NCBI GenBank assembly: GCA_023423275.1
Contig: JAFAFW010000029.1
Coordinates: forward strand, 1 to 32,555
Direction: 5' to 3'
Origin: Pseudomonadota bacterium
GTDB lineage: Bacteria > Pseudomonadota > Alphaproteobacteria > Rhizobiales > Hyphomicrobiaceae
DNA: 32,555 bases
The notes under the pieces were generated by a model. That model was not told where the DNA came from. It did not search any database and worked only from the letters and a program-made list of their open reading frames with translations. Each line of letters begins with the position of its first letter. Position 1 is the stretch's first letter. The position numbers and the translations under genes were made by a program. Shown here piece by piece: positions 16,002-23,516 of this stretch.

Positions 16002-17126
16002 TCAGCCGGTGTGGCGCGATCCGGTTTCGCGGCCGCCGACGCGGTAATCCTTCAGCACTTCGGGCTTGACCGCAAGTCCGTGGCCGGGCGTCTCGGGCGG
16101 GCGCAGCTTGCCGTTGACCGGGATCATCGGCGTGACCCAGAGGTCGTCGTTCCAGTCCATGTATTCGAGCCAGCTGGCGTTGGGGATCGACGCCATGAGG
16201 TGCACGAGCAGTTCGTGGAAGAGGTGCGGGGCTAGCCGCAAGCCCCAGGTGTCGGCGACGGCGGCGATCTTGCGCAATTCGGTGAGGCCGCCGCGCATGG
16301 GGTCCGGCTGCAGCATCGGGGAGCTGGGCGTGGTGAAGAAGGGGCGCAGGTCGTAGCGGGTAAAATGGCTCTCGCCGCCGACGATGCGGGTTTTGAGCGC
16401 GGCGGCGATGCGCTGGTAGCCCGAGAAATCTTCGCAGACGACGGGTTCTTCCAGCCAGTAGACGTCGAGGTCGTCGAAGTAGCGGCCGGCCTGGATGGCG
16501 GTGTCGGCGGTCCAGCCCATGTTGACGTCGATCATGATCTCGGTGCCGTCGCCGAGGGCCTCGCGCATGGCGCGGACGTTGGCGACATCCTCGCGCCAGG
16601 GACGGATGTGGGCGACCTGCATCTTGATCGCGCTCATCCCCATGCCGGCGAAATGCTGCGCTTTCTCGATCATGCCGTCGCGGCCGAGGCCGCGCCAGCA
16701 ACCGGAGCCGTAGGTGGGGATCTCGTCATGGCATTTGCCCCACAGGCGGAAGAGCGGAAGGTCTGCGCGTTTGCCCACGATGTCCCACAGCGCGATGTCG
16801 ACGGCGGACTGGCAGAATGTCGTGACACCGGCGCGCCCCATCCAGTAGGTGCTTTTCCAGAGCGTCTGCCAGATGCCCTCGATCTCGGTCGCGTCGCGGC
16901 CGACGATCTTCGGTGCGATCATCTCGTGCATGCAGGTGTCGAGTGTTTCGAGGCCGCCGCAGAGTGTGTGCAGGTAGGCGAAACCGGTTAGTCCACCTTT
17001 GGTCGCGATCTCCAGGAACAGCAGCTCCCTCGCGCCCGGCGGGACGATGCCGGCTGCCGGAGGCGCACCGACCCACGGGATGCGTACCAGGGTCGTCCTC
17101 AAGGCAGCGATCGTGTTGTCCAGCAT
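16002..17126 (-). CDS. Enolase-superfamily (mandelate racemase/muconate lactonizing) enzyme
   Basis: Encodes 374 residues of the mandelate racemase branch, which abstracts a proton next to a carboxylate using Mg2+. The capping domain is about 1-130 and the barrel follows. Metal ligands are D200 (MIDVNMGW), E226 or E227 (WLEEPV) and E252 (VGGESH). The His-Asp dyad appears as D275 (QPDPMRGG) and H301 (APHLFHE). The usual K-x-K of the second strand reads K168-M-Q170, so the second lysine is absent. That argues against racemase chemistry and for dehydration of an acid sugar or hydroxy acid. It is divergent from a TRAP transporter, a pairing common for acid sugar catabolism. GGGAGAA precedes ATG 17126, and a perfect TATAAT lies upstream. 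Confidence 0.88.
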   Translation of the reverse strand: MLDNTIAALRTTLVRIPWVGAPPAAGIVPPGARELLFLEIATKGGLTGFAYLHTLCGGLETLDTCMHEMIAPKIVGRDATEIEGIWQTLWKSTYWMGRAGVTTFCQSAVDIALWDIVGKRADLPLFRLWGKCHDEIPTYGSGCWRGLGRDGMIEKAQHFAGMGMSAIKMQVAHIRPWREDVANVRAMREALGDGTEIMIDVNMGWTADTAIQAGRYFDDLDVYWLEEPVVCEDFSGYQRIAAALKTRIVGGESHFTRYDLRPFFTTPSSPMLQPDPMRGGLTELRKIAAVADTWGLRLAPHLFHELLVHLMASIPNASWLEYMDWNDDLWVTPMIPVNGKLRPPETPGHGLAVKPEVLKDYRVGGRETGSRHTG

Positions 17127-17164
17127 GGCGTTTTCTCCCGCGATGGTTCGTTGATCTTTGCCTA

Positions 17165-17170
17165 ATTATA
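17165..17170 (-). promoter_or_regulatory. Candidate -10 element for the enolase-superfamily gene
   Basis: Read on the minus strand the bases are TATAAT, the exact sigma-70 -10 consensus, ending 38 bases before the ATG at 17126. No good -35 lies 16-18 bases further upstream, so an activator may be needed. Confidence 0.45.
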
Positions 17171-17230
17171 GAGCAGGCTTAAGGTATGACCCCGGCGCTA
17201 ACCCATATGTCGAAGATGCAAATCAGGTCC

Positions 17231-17260
17231 TTGCTTTCTGCAGGCCGCGCGACGTATACA
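17231..17260 (+). promoter_or_regulatory. Candidate promoter of the TRAP transporter operon
   Basis: TTGCTT (17231-17236) and TATACA (17255-17260) are separated by 18 bases, giving a plausible sigma-70 promoter about 120 bases before dctP. The -10 overlaps a GTATAC palindrome (17254-17259). GntR-family regulators of organic acid uptake often bind short palindromes of this kind, so it could double as an operator. This is by-eye evidence only. Confidence 0.4.
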
Positions 17261-17379
17261 TAGAATGACCTTACGGCGTAGACCCGCTAGAAGGCCAATT
17301 GCATTTCGCGGCCGTGCCGCCCACAAAGTCCCCGGTCCCGCTTAGACGGGCTCATCGAAAAAATCTATCTGGAGGAACG

Positions 17380-18357
17380 ATGAAACGCCTCGGCTTGTCT
17401 TGTTTTGCTCTCGTGTCGCTGGGCTTTATGGCTGCTGGCGCAGCCTCGGCGCAGACCACGCTGAAGATGAATATCTCGGTGCCGCAGAATTCGCACTACG
17501 GCGCGGCGGTCGACAAGTTTGCGCAGGAAATCGAGACGCGCACCAACGGCCGCTACAAGATCCAGAATTTCTACGCCAGCGCGCTGGGTAACGAGCGTGA
17601 AGCGACGGAGGCCGTGCAGCTCGGCACGCTCGATATGTGCATGACATCGACCGGTCCGCTTCCGAACTTCGTTCCGGAAGTTGCGATTCTCGATATTCCG
17701 TTCCTGTTCCGCGACTACGCGCACGCAAGGTCGGTTCTGGACGGCCCGATCGGCCAGGATCTTCTGACGAAGTTCGACTCCAAGGGCATGAAGGCGCTGG
17801 CCTGGGGCGAGAACGGCTTCCGTCATATGACGAACAGCAAGGTCTCCGTGAAGGAGCCGGGCGACCTCAAGGGCCTGAAGATGCGGACGATGGAAAACCC
17901 CATCCACATGCAGGCCTATAAGGGTTTCGGCATCATTCCCACGCCGATGGCGATCAGTGAAGTGTTCACGGCGCTCCAGCAGGGAACCGTTGACGGCCAG
18001 GAAAACCCGATCTCGGTCATCCAGTCCTGGAAGTTCGATCAGGTCCAGAAGCACCTTTCGCTGACCGGGCACGTTTACTCACCGGCCGTGCTGCTGATGG
18101 GCAAGCCGCTGTGGGAGAAGCTGTCGGACGAGGACAAGAAGAACTTCCTCGATGCAGCCAAGGTGGCCGTGCAGGCGAACCGCGATCGCATCGACTCCGA
18201 CGAGAAGACGGGCGTTGCTTACCTGCGCTCCAAGGGTATGGAAGTCATCACCGACCTGGATAAGGCAAAGTTCCAGGAGACGCTGAAGCCGGTGTTCGCC
18301 GACCTCAGCAAGAAGTTTGGCGAAGCCAACATCGCCCGTATCCGCGACGCCAAATAA
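17380..18357 (+). CDS. dctP: TRAP transporter substrate-binding protein DctP
   Basis: Encodes 325 residues of the periplasmic receptor of a tripartite ATP-independent transporter. A signal peptide (1-24, cleavage after ASA) is followed by the DctP fold. R169 in DLKGLKMRTMENP is the arginine that grips the substrate carboxylate in this family, and the segment up to TALQQGTVDGQENP is the strongest signature. The substrate is therefore probably a carboxylic acid. ATG at 17380 follows GGAGGA at ideal spacing; an in-frame extension of 27 codons upstream has no signal peptide. It is first in dctP-dctQ-dctM and divergent from the enolase-superfamily gene, which suggests that the transported acid is processed by that enzyme. 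Confidence 0.95.
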   Translation: MKRLGLSCFALVSLGFMAAGAASAQTTLKMNISVPQNSHYGAAVDKFAQEIETRTNGRYKIQNFYASALGNEREATEAVQLGTLDMCMTSTGPLPNFVPEVAILDIPFLFRDYAHARSVLDGPIGQDLLTKFDSKGMKALAWGENGFRHMTNSKVSVKEPGDLKGLKMRTMENPIHMQAYKGFGIIPTPMAISEVFTALQQGTVDGQENPISVIQSWKFDQVQKHLSLTGHVYSPAVLLMGKPLWEKLSDEDKKNFLDAAKVAVQANRDRIDSDEKTGVAYLRSKGMEVITDLDKAKFQETLKPVFADLSKKFGEANIARIRDAK

Positions 18358-18378
18358 CGAACAAGCGGGGAACCGCCT

Positions 18379-18879
18379 GTGTCCATGAAGAGCCTGTTTC
18401 TGGCTATCGAGCGGTACACCACGGCCTTCGCGCTGTGGTGTGCCGGTGCGATGCTGGTGATCGCTGCGGGATCTGGCTTGTATCAGATCTTCTCGCGATT
18501 CGTCATCGAGCAGCCGGCGGAATGGACCGAAGTCGTTGTCCGGTTTGCTTTGATCTGGATGGTGTTTCTTGGTGTGCCGACGGCATTCCGGCAAGGGGCA
18601 ATGGTGTCGGTCGATCTGATGTACCGATTGTCGTCGCCGGGCCTGCGCCGCGTTCTCGACACCCTGATCCTGCTCACCAGTCTCATCCTGATGGGTGTGA
18701 TCTTGTGGTGGGGCTACGATTATGCGTGGCGGACACGCTTCCAGACCATTCCAGGTATTGAATCGATGACGATGATCTGGGCCTATATCGCCATGCCGAT
18801 CGGGGCTGCGTTCTCGCTGCTCGCCATCGTCGCCCACTTCATCGATCCCCGTCATCAGGAGCTGGAAACCGCGCAATAG
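18379..18879 (+). CDS. dctQ: TRAP transporter small permease DctQ
   Basis: Encodes 166 residues with four membrane helices, about 20-42, 55-75, 95-115 and 132-152. The family signature appears as RFVIEQPAEWTEVVVRFALIWMVFLGVPTAFRQGAMVSVD, described here by its key residues E-W-T-E and R-Q-G at about 49-75. DctQ bridges the receptor to the large permease and is needed for assembly. The start is GTG at 18379, with GCGGGG eight bases upstream; ATG at 18385 two codons later is the alternative. It lies 21 bases after dctP. Its stop codon lies inside a strong hairpin followed by five Ts, listed separately. Confidence 0.92.
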   Translation: MSMKSLFLAIERYTTAFALWCAGAMLVIAAGSGLYQIFSRFVIEQPAEWTEVVVRFALIWMVFLGVPTAFRQGAMVSVDLMYRLSSPGLRRVLDTLILLTSLILMGVILWWGYDYAWRTRFQTIPGIESMTMIWAYIAMPIGAAFSLLAIVAHFIDPRHQELETAQ

Positions 18880-18889
18880 CGCGGTTTTT
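18866..18889 (+). terminator. Intrinsic terminator-like hairpin between dctQ and dctM
   Basis: AAACCGCGC (18866-18874), loop AATA, and GCGCGGTTT (18879-18887) form a perfect 9-bp stem, and the T tract runs 18885-18889. It has every mark of a rho-independent terminator, yet it sits inside the transporter operon and overlaps the dctQ stop codon (TAG at 18877-18879). A ribosome finishing dctQ would cover it, so dctM read-through may depend on translation of dctQ. Confidence 0.75.
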
Positions 18890-18918
18890 CGTTCACTCAT
18901 CCAGCGTCGAGGCGCCCC

Positions 18919-20193
18919 ATGTCGATCGCGATGCTTGTCACTATGTGCCTGGGCTTCGCGCTGTCGATATCAGTTGCGGTGTCGATCGGCCTCGCCGCGC
19001 TGCTTGGAACCTGGATGTCGAATGCCAGCATGCTGCTGGCAGTGAAAGAGATCTACACGTCCATCAATAAGTTTCCACTGGCCGCGATTCCATTCTTTAT
19101 CCTGGCCGGAAATCTGATGGAGACCGGCGGGATTTCGCGGCGCCTCGTGGAGTTCGCCAAGTCTGTTGTCGGCGGTGTGCAAGGCGGCTTGTCCGCCACC
19201 TGCGTCCTGACATGCATGATCTTCGCGGCGGTGTCGGGGTCGAGTGTCGCGACCACGTTCGCGATCGGTGCCATCCTGATTCCGGCACTCGTCCGTCACG
19301 GTTATCCGACCACCTACGCGGCGGCGCTTCAGGCAACATCCGCCGAACTCGGCGTGATCATTCCGCCGTCGATTCCAATGATCATTTACGGCGTGTCTGC
19401 CGAGGTCTCGATCGGCGAACTGTTCATTGCGGGTATCGGACCGGGCATTCTCATCAGCGTGGCGCTGATGGCATTCGTGTTGATCTACGCCCGCATCAAG
19501 GGTTACGGGAAGCAGGATAAGGAAGGCCGCCTGCCGTTCCTGACCGCAACCCGGCAAGCTGCATTCGCCTTGTTCATGCCGGTCATCATTCTCGGCGGCA
19601 TTTACGGCGGTATCTTCACGCCGACCGAGGCGTCCGTCATTGCTGTGTTCTACGCGCTGTTTGTCGGGCTTGTTGTTCACCGCGAATTGGGATTGGTCGA
19701 CCTGGCCGCGATCATCCGCAAGTCGGTCATCTCTTCCACCGTGATCCTCTTCATTATCGCGAATGCCGGCTTGTTCAGCTATCTGATCACGCGGGCGGGC
19801 GTGCCCGATCAGATCGGTATGTTCCTCCGGGCGACGCTGGATTCGCCGTTCATGTTTCTGTTCGGCGTGAACGCCGCGCTTTTCGTCATCGGCATGTTTA
19901 TCGAAACGTCGGCGGCGATCATCGTGCTGGCGCCGATCCTGGCGCCGGTGGCCGCAGGCTTCGGTGTCGATCCCGTGCACTTCGGATTGATCATGGTCGT
20001 CAATCTGGCGCTGGGCATGATCACGCCGCCGTTTGGCGTCAACCTGTTTGCGGCGTGTACCGTGGCGCGCGTTTCCGTCGACGCGATCATTCCGAAACTT
20101 CTGCCGTTCGTGATCGTCGTCCTGTCATGCCTGATGGTGATCACGTACGTTCCGGAAATCTCGCTGTTCTTCCGCGATCTCGTCTACAATTGA
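18919..20193 (+). CDS. dctM: TRAP transporter large permease DctM
   Basis: Encodes 424 residues with about 12 membrane segments; the fold forms the sodium-driven transport channel. Family marks include the PLAAIPFFILAGNLMETGGIS segment near 52-72, FAAVSGSSVATTFAIG near 102-117, LGVIIPPSIPMIIYG near 143-157, GGIFTPTEASVIAVFYAL near 229-246 and LGMITPPFGVNLF near 365-377. Length matches DctM. The start is ATG at 18919, 39 bases after dctQ; between them lies the terminator-like hairpin. It is convergent with the ketopantoate-reductase-like gene, 59 bases away, where no intrinsic terminator is visible. Confidence 0.95.
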   Translation: MSIAMLVTMCLGFALSISVAVSIGLAALLGTWMSNASMLLAVKEIYTSINKFPLAAIPFFILAGNLMETGGISRRLVEFAKSVVGGVQGGLSATCVLTCMIFAAVSGSSVATTFAIGAILIPALVRHGYPTTYAAALQATSAELGVIIPPSIPMIIYGVSAEVSIGELFIAGIGPGILISVALMAFVLIYARIKGYGKQDKEGRLPFLTATRQAAFALFMPVIILGGIYGGIFTPTEASVIAVFYALFVGLVVHRELGLVDLAAIIRKSVISSTVILFIIANAGLFSYLITRAGVPDQIGMFLRATLDSPFMFLFGVNAALFVIGMFIETSAAIIVLAPILAPVAAGFGVDPVHFGLIMVVNLALGMITPPFGVNLFAACTVARVSVDAIIPKLLPFVIVVLSCLMVITYVPEISLFFRDLVYN

Positions 20194-20252
20194 CGGCACA
20201 GCCAATCATCGCGCCGCCCAAAAGACGTGTAGGTCGACCACGTTTGTCTCGT

Positions 20253-21239
20253 TTACGGAAAGCGGATCTCGCCCGCCACCCTGGCGTCGAGTGCCAGATA
20301 GTCAGCTTCCGTCAGGCCACGTGCCGGGCCGGCTTTGTATTCGACACCCTTGAGCAGGAGAAACAGCGCTTCATTGTAGGGCGTCGGCACGCCGAGACGT
20401 TGGCCTTCTTCGACCAGCTTCACGTTCAATGAATCGATCTCGGTGTGCTTTCCGCCCTGGATGTGCTGCAGCATCGACGGGCGGCTGAATTTATTCCAGC
20501 AATGGTTTTTGACGGTTTTGCGCAGGTCGGGTGTTGTCAGCGTCACGCCCTTTGCCTTGGTGACGGCGAGGATCTCGTCGATGACCAGGTCCTGAAAGCG
20601 GTCGGTCGCGGGCAAGCGTGCGACTTCCGCCATTCTCAGTCCCGTGGTGGCGCAGATGGCATTGATCGCGCAGTTGAGTGCAAACTTGCTCCAGATCACC
20701 GACATGATGTCGGCCGCGATTTTCATCTTGAAGCCCGCGCCATTCAAGGCTTCGGCCAGGGCCTCGATGCGTGGTGAGCTGCCGCCGGTTACTTCGCCGA
20801 TGCTTGTCGGATCGAGGTGCGTAAGGCTGGCGTGCCCCGGCCCCTGGGTCGCCGCGCTGCACATGCTGGAACCGGCCGCGACCCGCTCGGGGCCGAGAAC
20901 ATCGATCAACGTCTCGACGTTTCCGATGCCATTCTGCAGTGTGATGGCAAATCCGGACGGCGCCAGCGCCTTGGCGGCGATCTCGGCCGCGACGCGGGTG
21001 CTGTTGGTGTCGGTCCAGATCATCGCCACATCCGCATCCATGCCCGCAGGCGCGCTGGTCGTGGCCGTGATGGGAATGGTTTGCGCGCCGAACACGCCAT
21101 CGAGGAGCAATCCGTTCCGGTTGATTGTCTCGACATGTTCCGCCCAGGTGTCATAGAGCGTCACATCGTGTCCGCTGGCTTTCAAAAGCCCGCCGAAGCT
21201 CGCGCCCATCGCGCCGGCCCCGATAATGCAAACCTTCAT
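20253..21239 (-). CDS. PanE/ApbA-family ketoreductase (2-dehydropantoate 2-reductase-like)
   Basis: Encodes 328 residues. The N-terminal Rossmann domain has G7-x-G9-x-x-G12 in CIIGAGAMGASFG for NADPH, and the C-terminal helical domain carries catalytic-type K185 and N189 in SKFALNCAINAICATTG. SRPSMLQHIQGGKHTEIDSLN matches the PanE substrate loop, with E267 as the conserved acid. PanE reduces ketopantoate for coenzyme A synthesis, but the family also contains paralogues reducing other 2-keto acids. Its place in a catabolic region, away from other pantothenate genes, suggests a paralogue acting on a keto acid derived from the imported compound. GGAAG precedes ATG 21239. It is divergent from the flavin oxidoreductase gene. 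Confidence 0.88.
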   Translation of the reverse strand: MKVCIIGAGAMGASFGGLLKASGHDVTLYDTWAEHVETINRNGLLLDGVFGAQTIPITATTSAPAGMDADVAMIWTDTNSTRVAAEIAAKALAPSGFAITLQNGIGNVETLIDVLGPERVAAGSSMCSAATQGPGHASLTHLDPTSIGEVTGGSSPRIEALAEALNGAGFKMKIAADIMSVIWSKFALNCAINAICATTGLRMAEVARLPATDRFQDLVIDEILAVTKAKGVTLTTPDLRKTVKNHCWNKFSRPSMLQHIQGGKHTEIDSLNVKLVEEGQRLGVPTPYNEALFLLLKGVEYKAGPARGLTEADYLALDARVAGEIRFP

Positions 21240-21353
21240 GCGTTTCTTCCTTCGCCGCCAGACTGTCGAATGCCGGCATGTGCCGTACGTTTCAGTGCCA
21301 GTGTAGGCATGCTAAGCTCGCCCGCTCAAGGCTTGGCCAGCCGGATAGGTGCG

Positions 21354-23312
21354 ATGGGTCTCTTCAAGTTGCTCTTCACGCCGCTGCAGTTGCGGCAGAC
21401 GGAGATCCGCAATCGGATTCTGTCGACGGGGCACCAGACCTATCTCGCCAAGGGTGGTCTGCCGAGCGATGACATGGTCGCTTATCACGAGACGCGGGCA
21501 CGTGGCGGAGCAGGCCTGATCATCATCGAGTCGGCACGCTTCCACGCGTCCTCACTCACGGATGCGCCGGACCTCGTTGTCACATCGGACGATTGCATTC
21601 CTCGCTACCGGGCGATGGCGGATGCGGTGCATCGTCATGGAGGGCGGATTTTCGGCCAGCTTTCGCATTCGGGGCGTTTATCGCGTCGCGTGCGGGGCGG
21701 TCTGCGGGACGTGGCCTATGCGCCCTCGGCTGTCCCGGATAACCGTTTTCACACCATGCCACGCCAGATGCCGATCGCGATGGTGGAAGAACTCGTGGAG
21801 GCCTGCGGGGCCGCGGCCGGTCGGTTTGCGGAGGCCGGTCTCGACGGTATCGAACTGGTTGCCAGCCACGCGCTGCTCTTCGCGCAATTCCTGAACCCCA
21901 CGACGAACCAGCGAACGGATCGCTACGGCGGCAGCCGGGAAAACCGCATGCGCTTTCTCGTCGAATGCCTCGCGTCGGTACGCAAGGCCGTCGGCGATGG
22001 CGTCGTTGTGGGGATGCGGACCTCCGCTGAGGAACTAGAGGAGGGCGGCCTTGATGCGGACGAGGTGATTGCCATCTGCCGGGACCTCGCGCGGCTGCAA
22101 GCGCTCGACTACGTCAACATCACGATCGGCTCGATGGCGGGGCTTGGCGGTTCGATACATGTCGTCCCGCCGATGGAAGTGCAGCCGGGCTACGTCGCGC
22201 CGAAAGCGGGAACATTGCGCGCGGCTATCGGCTTGCCGGTGTTCGTCGCGGGCCGCATCAACCAGCCGCAGATCGCCGAACAGGTGCTCGCCGATGGTCT
22301 GGCGGATATGTGCGGGATGACCCGCGCAATGATCTCCGATCCTGAGATGCCCAACAAGGCACGAGACGGGCGGCTCGATGATATCCGCGCCTGCATCGGC
22401 TGCAATCAAGCCTGTATCGGCCATTTCCATATGGGTTATCCGATTTCGTGCATTCAGAATCCTGTGACGGGACGCGAGATCAGGCTGCCTGTGCTGTCGC
22501 GTGTCGCGGAAAGAAGAAAAGTTGTCATCGCGGGCGGCGGTCCGGCCGGCATGAAGGCAGCCGTCGCCGCCGCTGAGCGCGGGCACGAGGTGATACTGTG
22601 CGAAGCCGGGCGCCGGCTCGGCGGGCAGGCTCTTTTGGCGCAATTGCTGCCGGAGCGGGCCGAGTTTGGCGGCCTCATCACGAACCTCGAGCATGAGATC
22701 GCCAGGGCTCGCATCGATGTGCGCCTCCAGACAGCCGTCGATTCAGCATTCATCAGGACTGTTGGCGCGGATGCCGTGATCGTTGCGACCGGGGCGATGC
22801 CCTATGCGGTGCCAGTGGAGGGACGCGACAGCGGGCACATCGTCGATGCCTGGGACGTGCTGAAGGCGCAGGCAAATGCGGGATCGCGCGTGCTGGTGGC
22901 CGACTGGCGCTGCGACTGGGTCGGCATGGGGCTGGCAGAAAAGCTGGCCCGCGATGGCCGGCATGTACGACTTGCCGTCAACGGCACGCACGCGGGGCAG
23001 CATCTGCAAATGTACCTGCGCGATCACTGGGTGGCGCGGCTGTATGATCTCGGCGTCGAAATCATTCCGTACGCGCGTCTTTATGGCGTCGATGGAGAGA
23101 CCGCATATCTAACGCACATCGTCTCGGGAAAGCCCATCCTGTGCGAGGAGGTTGATACGGTGGTCATGGCTTCGGGGCACGCGCCCGTGACCACTCTGGA
23201 GCAGGAGCTATCCGGCTTGGATGTCCCGCTCTACCTTGCCGGAGATTGCTTGTCGCCCCGCTCGGCCGAGGAGGCTGTCTATGAAGGGCTGCTGGCAGGG
23301 CGCGCTGTGTAG
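21354..23312 (+). CDS. FMN/FeS/FAD oxidoreductase (dienoyl-CoA reductase / N-demethylase family)
   Basis: Encodes about 652 residues. The old-yellow-enzyme barrel (about 1-330) has STGHQTYLAKGG, GQLSHSGR and NQRTDRYGGSRENR. A 4Fe-4S motif C-x2-C-x3-C-x11-C follows, with C347, C350, C354 and C366. The C-terminal half holds two nucleotide-binding folds, beginning VVIAGGGPAGMKAAVAA near 391, with a late LAGDCLSPRSAEEAV FAD motif. This three-cofactor layout is shared by 2,4-dienoyl-CoA reductase, trimethylamine dehydrogenase and N-methylproline demethylases. The stretch DWRCDWVGMGLAEKLAR resembles the amine demethylase side, from memory. I placed the start at ATG 21354; ATG 21309 is also possible, and neither has a strong ribosome-binding site. 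Which substrate it oxidises or reduces is open. Confidence 0.85.
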   Translation: MGLFKLLFTPLQLRQTEIRNRILSTGHQTYLAKGGLPSDDMVAYHETRARGGAGLIIIESARFHASSLTDAPDLVVTSDDCIPRYRAMADAVHRHGGRIFGQLSHSGRLSRRVRGGLRDVAYAPSAVPDNRFHTMPRQMPIAMVEELVEACGAAAGRFAEAGLDGIELVASHALLFAQFLNPTTNQRTDRYGGSRENRMRFLVECLASVRKAVGDGVVVGMRTSAEELEEGGLDADEVIAICRDLARLQALDYVNITIGSMAGLGGSIHVVPPMEVQPGYVAPKAGTLRAAIGLPVFVAGRINQPQIAEQVLADGLADMCGMTRAMISDPEMPNKARDGRLDDIRACIGCNQACIGHFHMGYPISCIQNPVTGREIRLPVLSRVAERRKVVIAGGGPAGMKAAVAAAERGHEVILCEAGRRLGGQALLAQLLPERAEFGGLITNLEHEIARARIDVRLQTAVDSAFIRTVGADAVIVATGAMPYAVPVEGRDSGHIVDAWDVLKAQANAGSRVLVADWRCDWVGMGLAEKLARDGRHVRLAVNGTHAGQHLQMYLRDHWVARLYDLGVEIIPYARLYGVDGETAYLTHIVSGKPILCEEVDTVVMASGHAPVTTLEQELSGLDVPLYLAGDCLSPRSAEEAVYEGLLAGRAV

Positions 23313-23374
23313 ACACGTCCATCCCGGCCAAGTCCGGCCTGTGCGCAAAGGCATACGACGCAGACCTCAGTATC

Positions 23375-23513
23375 CTCGTTCCCGCGCAGGCACGTCACGT
23401 TACGGAATAGCGTGTTGTCAGAGGGATCGGCGGATCGGTCTGGGTACGATCCACCAAAGCAGCCGCACGCTTGCGGAAGCGCATCTGGATTCCCAACGGC
23501 GGGGGAATGACGG
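23375..23513. repeat. REP-like pair, partly degenerate
   Basis: The second unit (23485-23513) runs CTGGATTCCC to GGGAATGACGG, the same orientation as the right-hand unit of the other pairs. To its left, TTCCCGCGCAGGC (about 23379-23391) matches 13 bases of the left-hand unit, but its 3' half is lost. The pair fills the convergent gap between the oxidoreductase and M20 genes. Confidence 0.6.
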
Positions 23514-23516
23514 GGT

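Noticed and set aside
14700..16235. Long open frame (511 codons) on the plus strand opposite the VWA gene and part of the dehydratase gene
   Set aside because: It is antisense to two well-supported genes and its composition is typical of mirrored high-GC codons; no domain is recognisable.
18970..19980. Open frame of 336 codons opposite dctM
   Set aside because: Its His/Asp/Arg-rich composition is the mirror of a hydrophobic membrane protein; dctM is certain.
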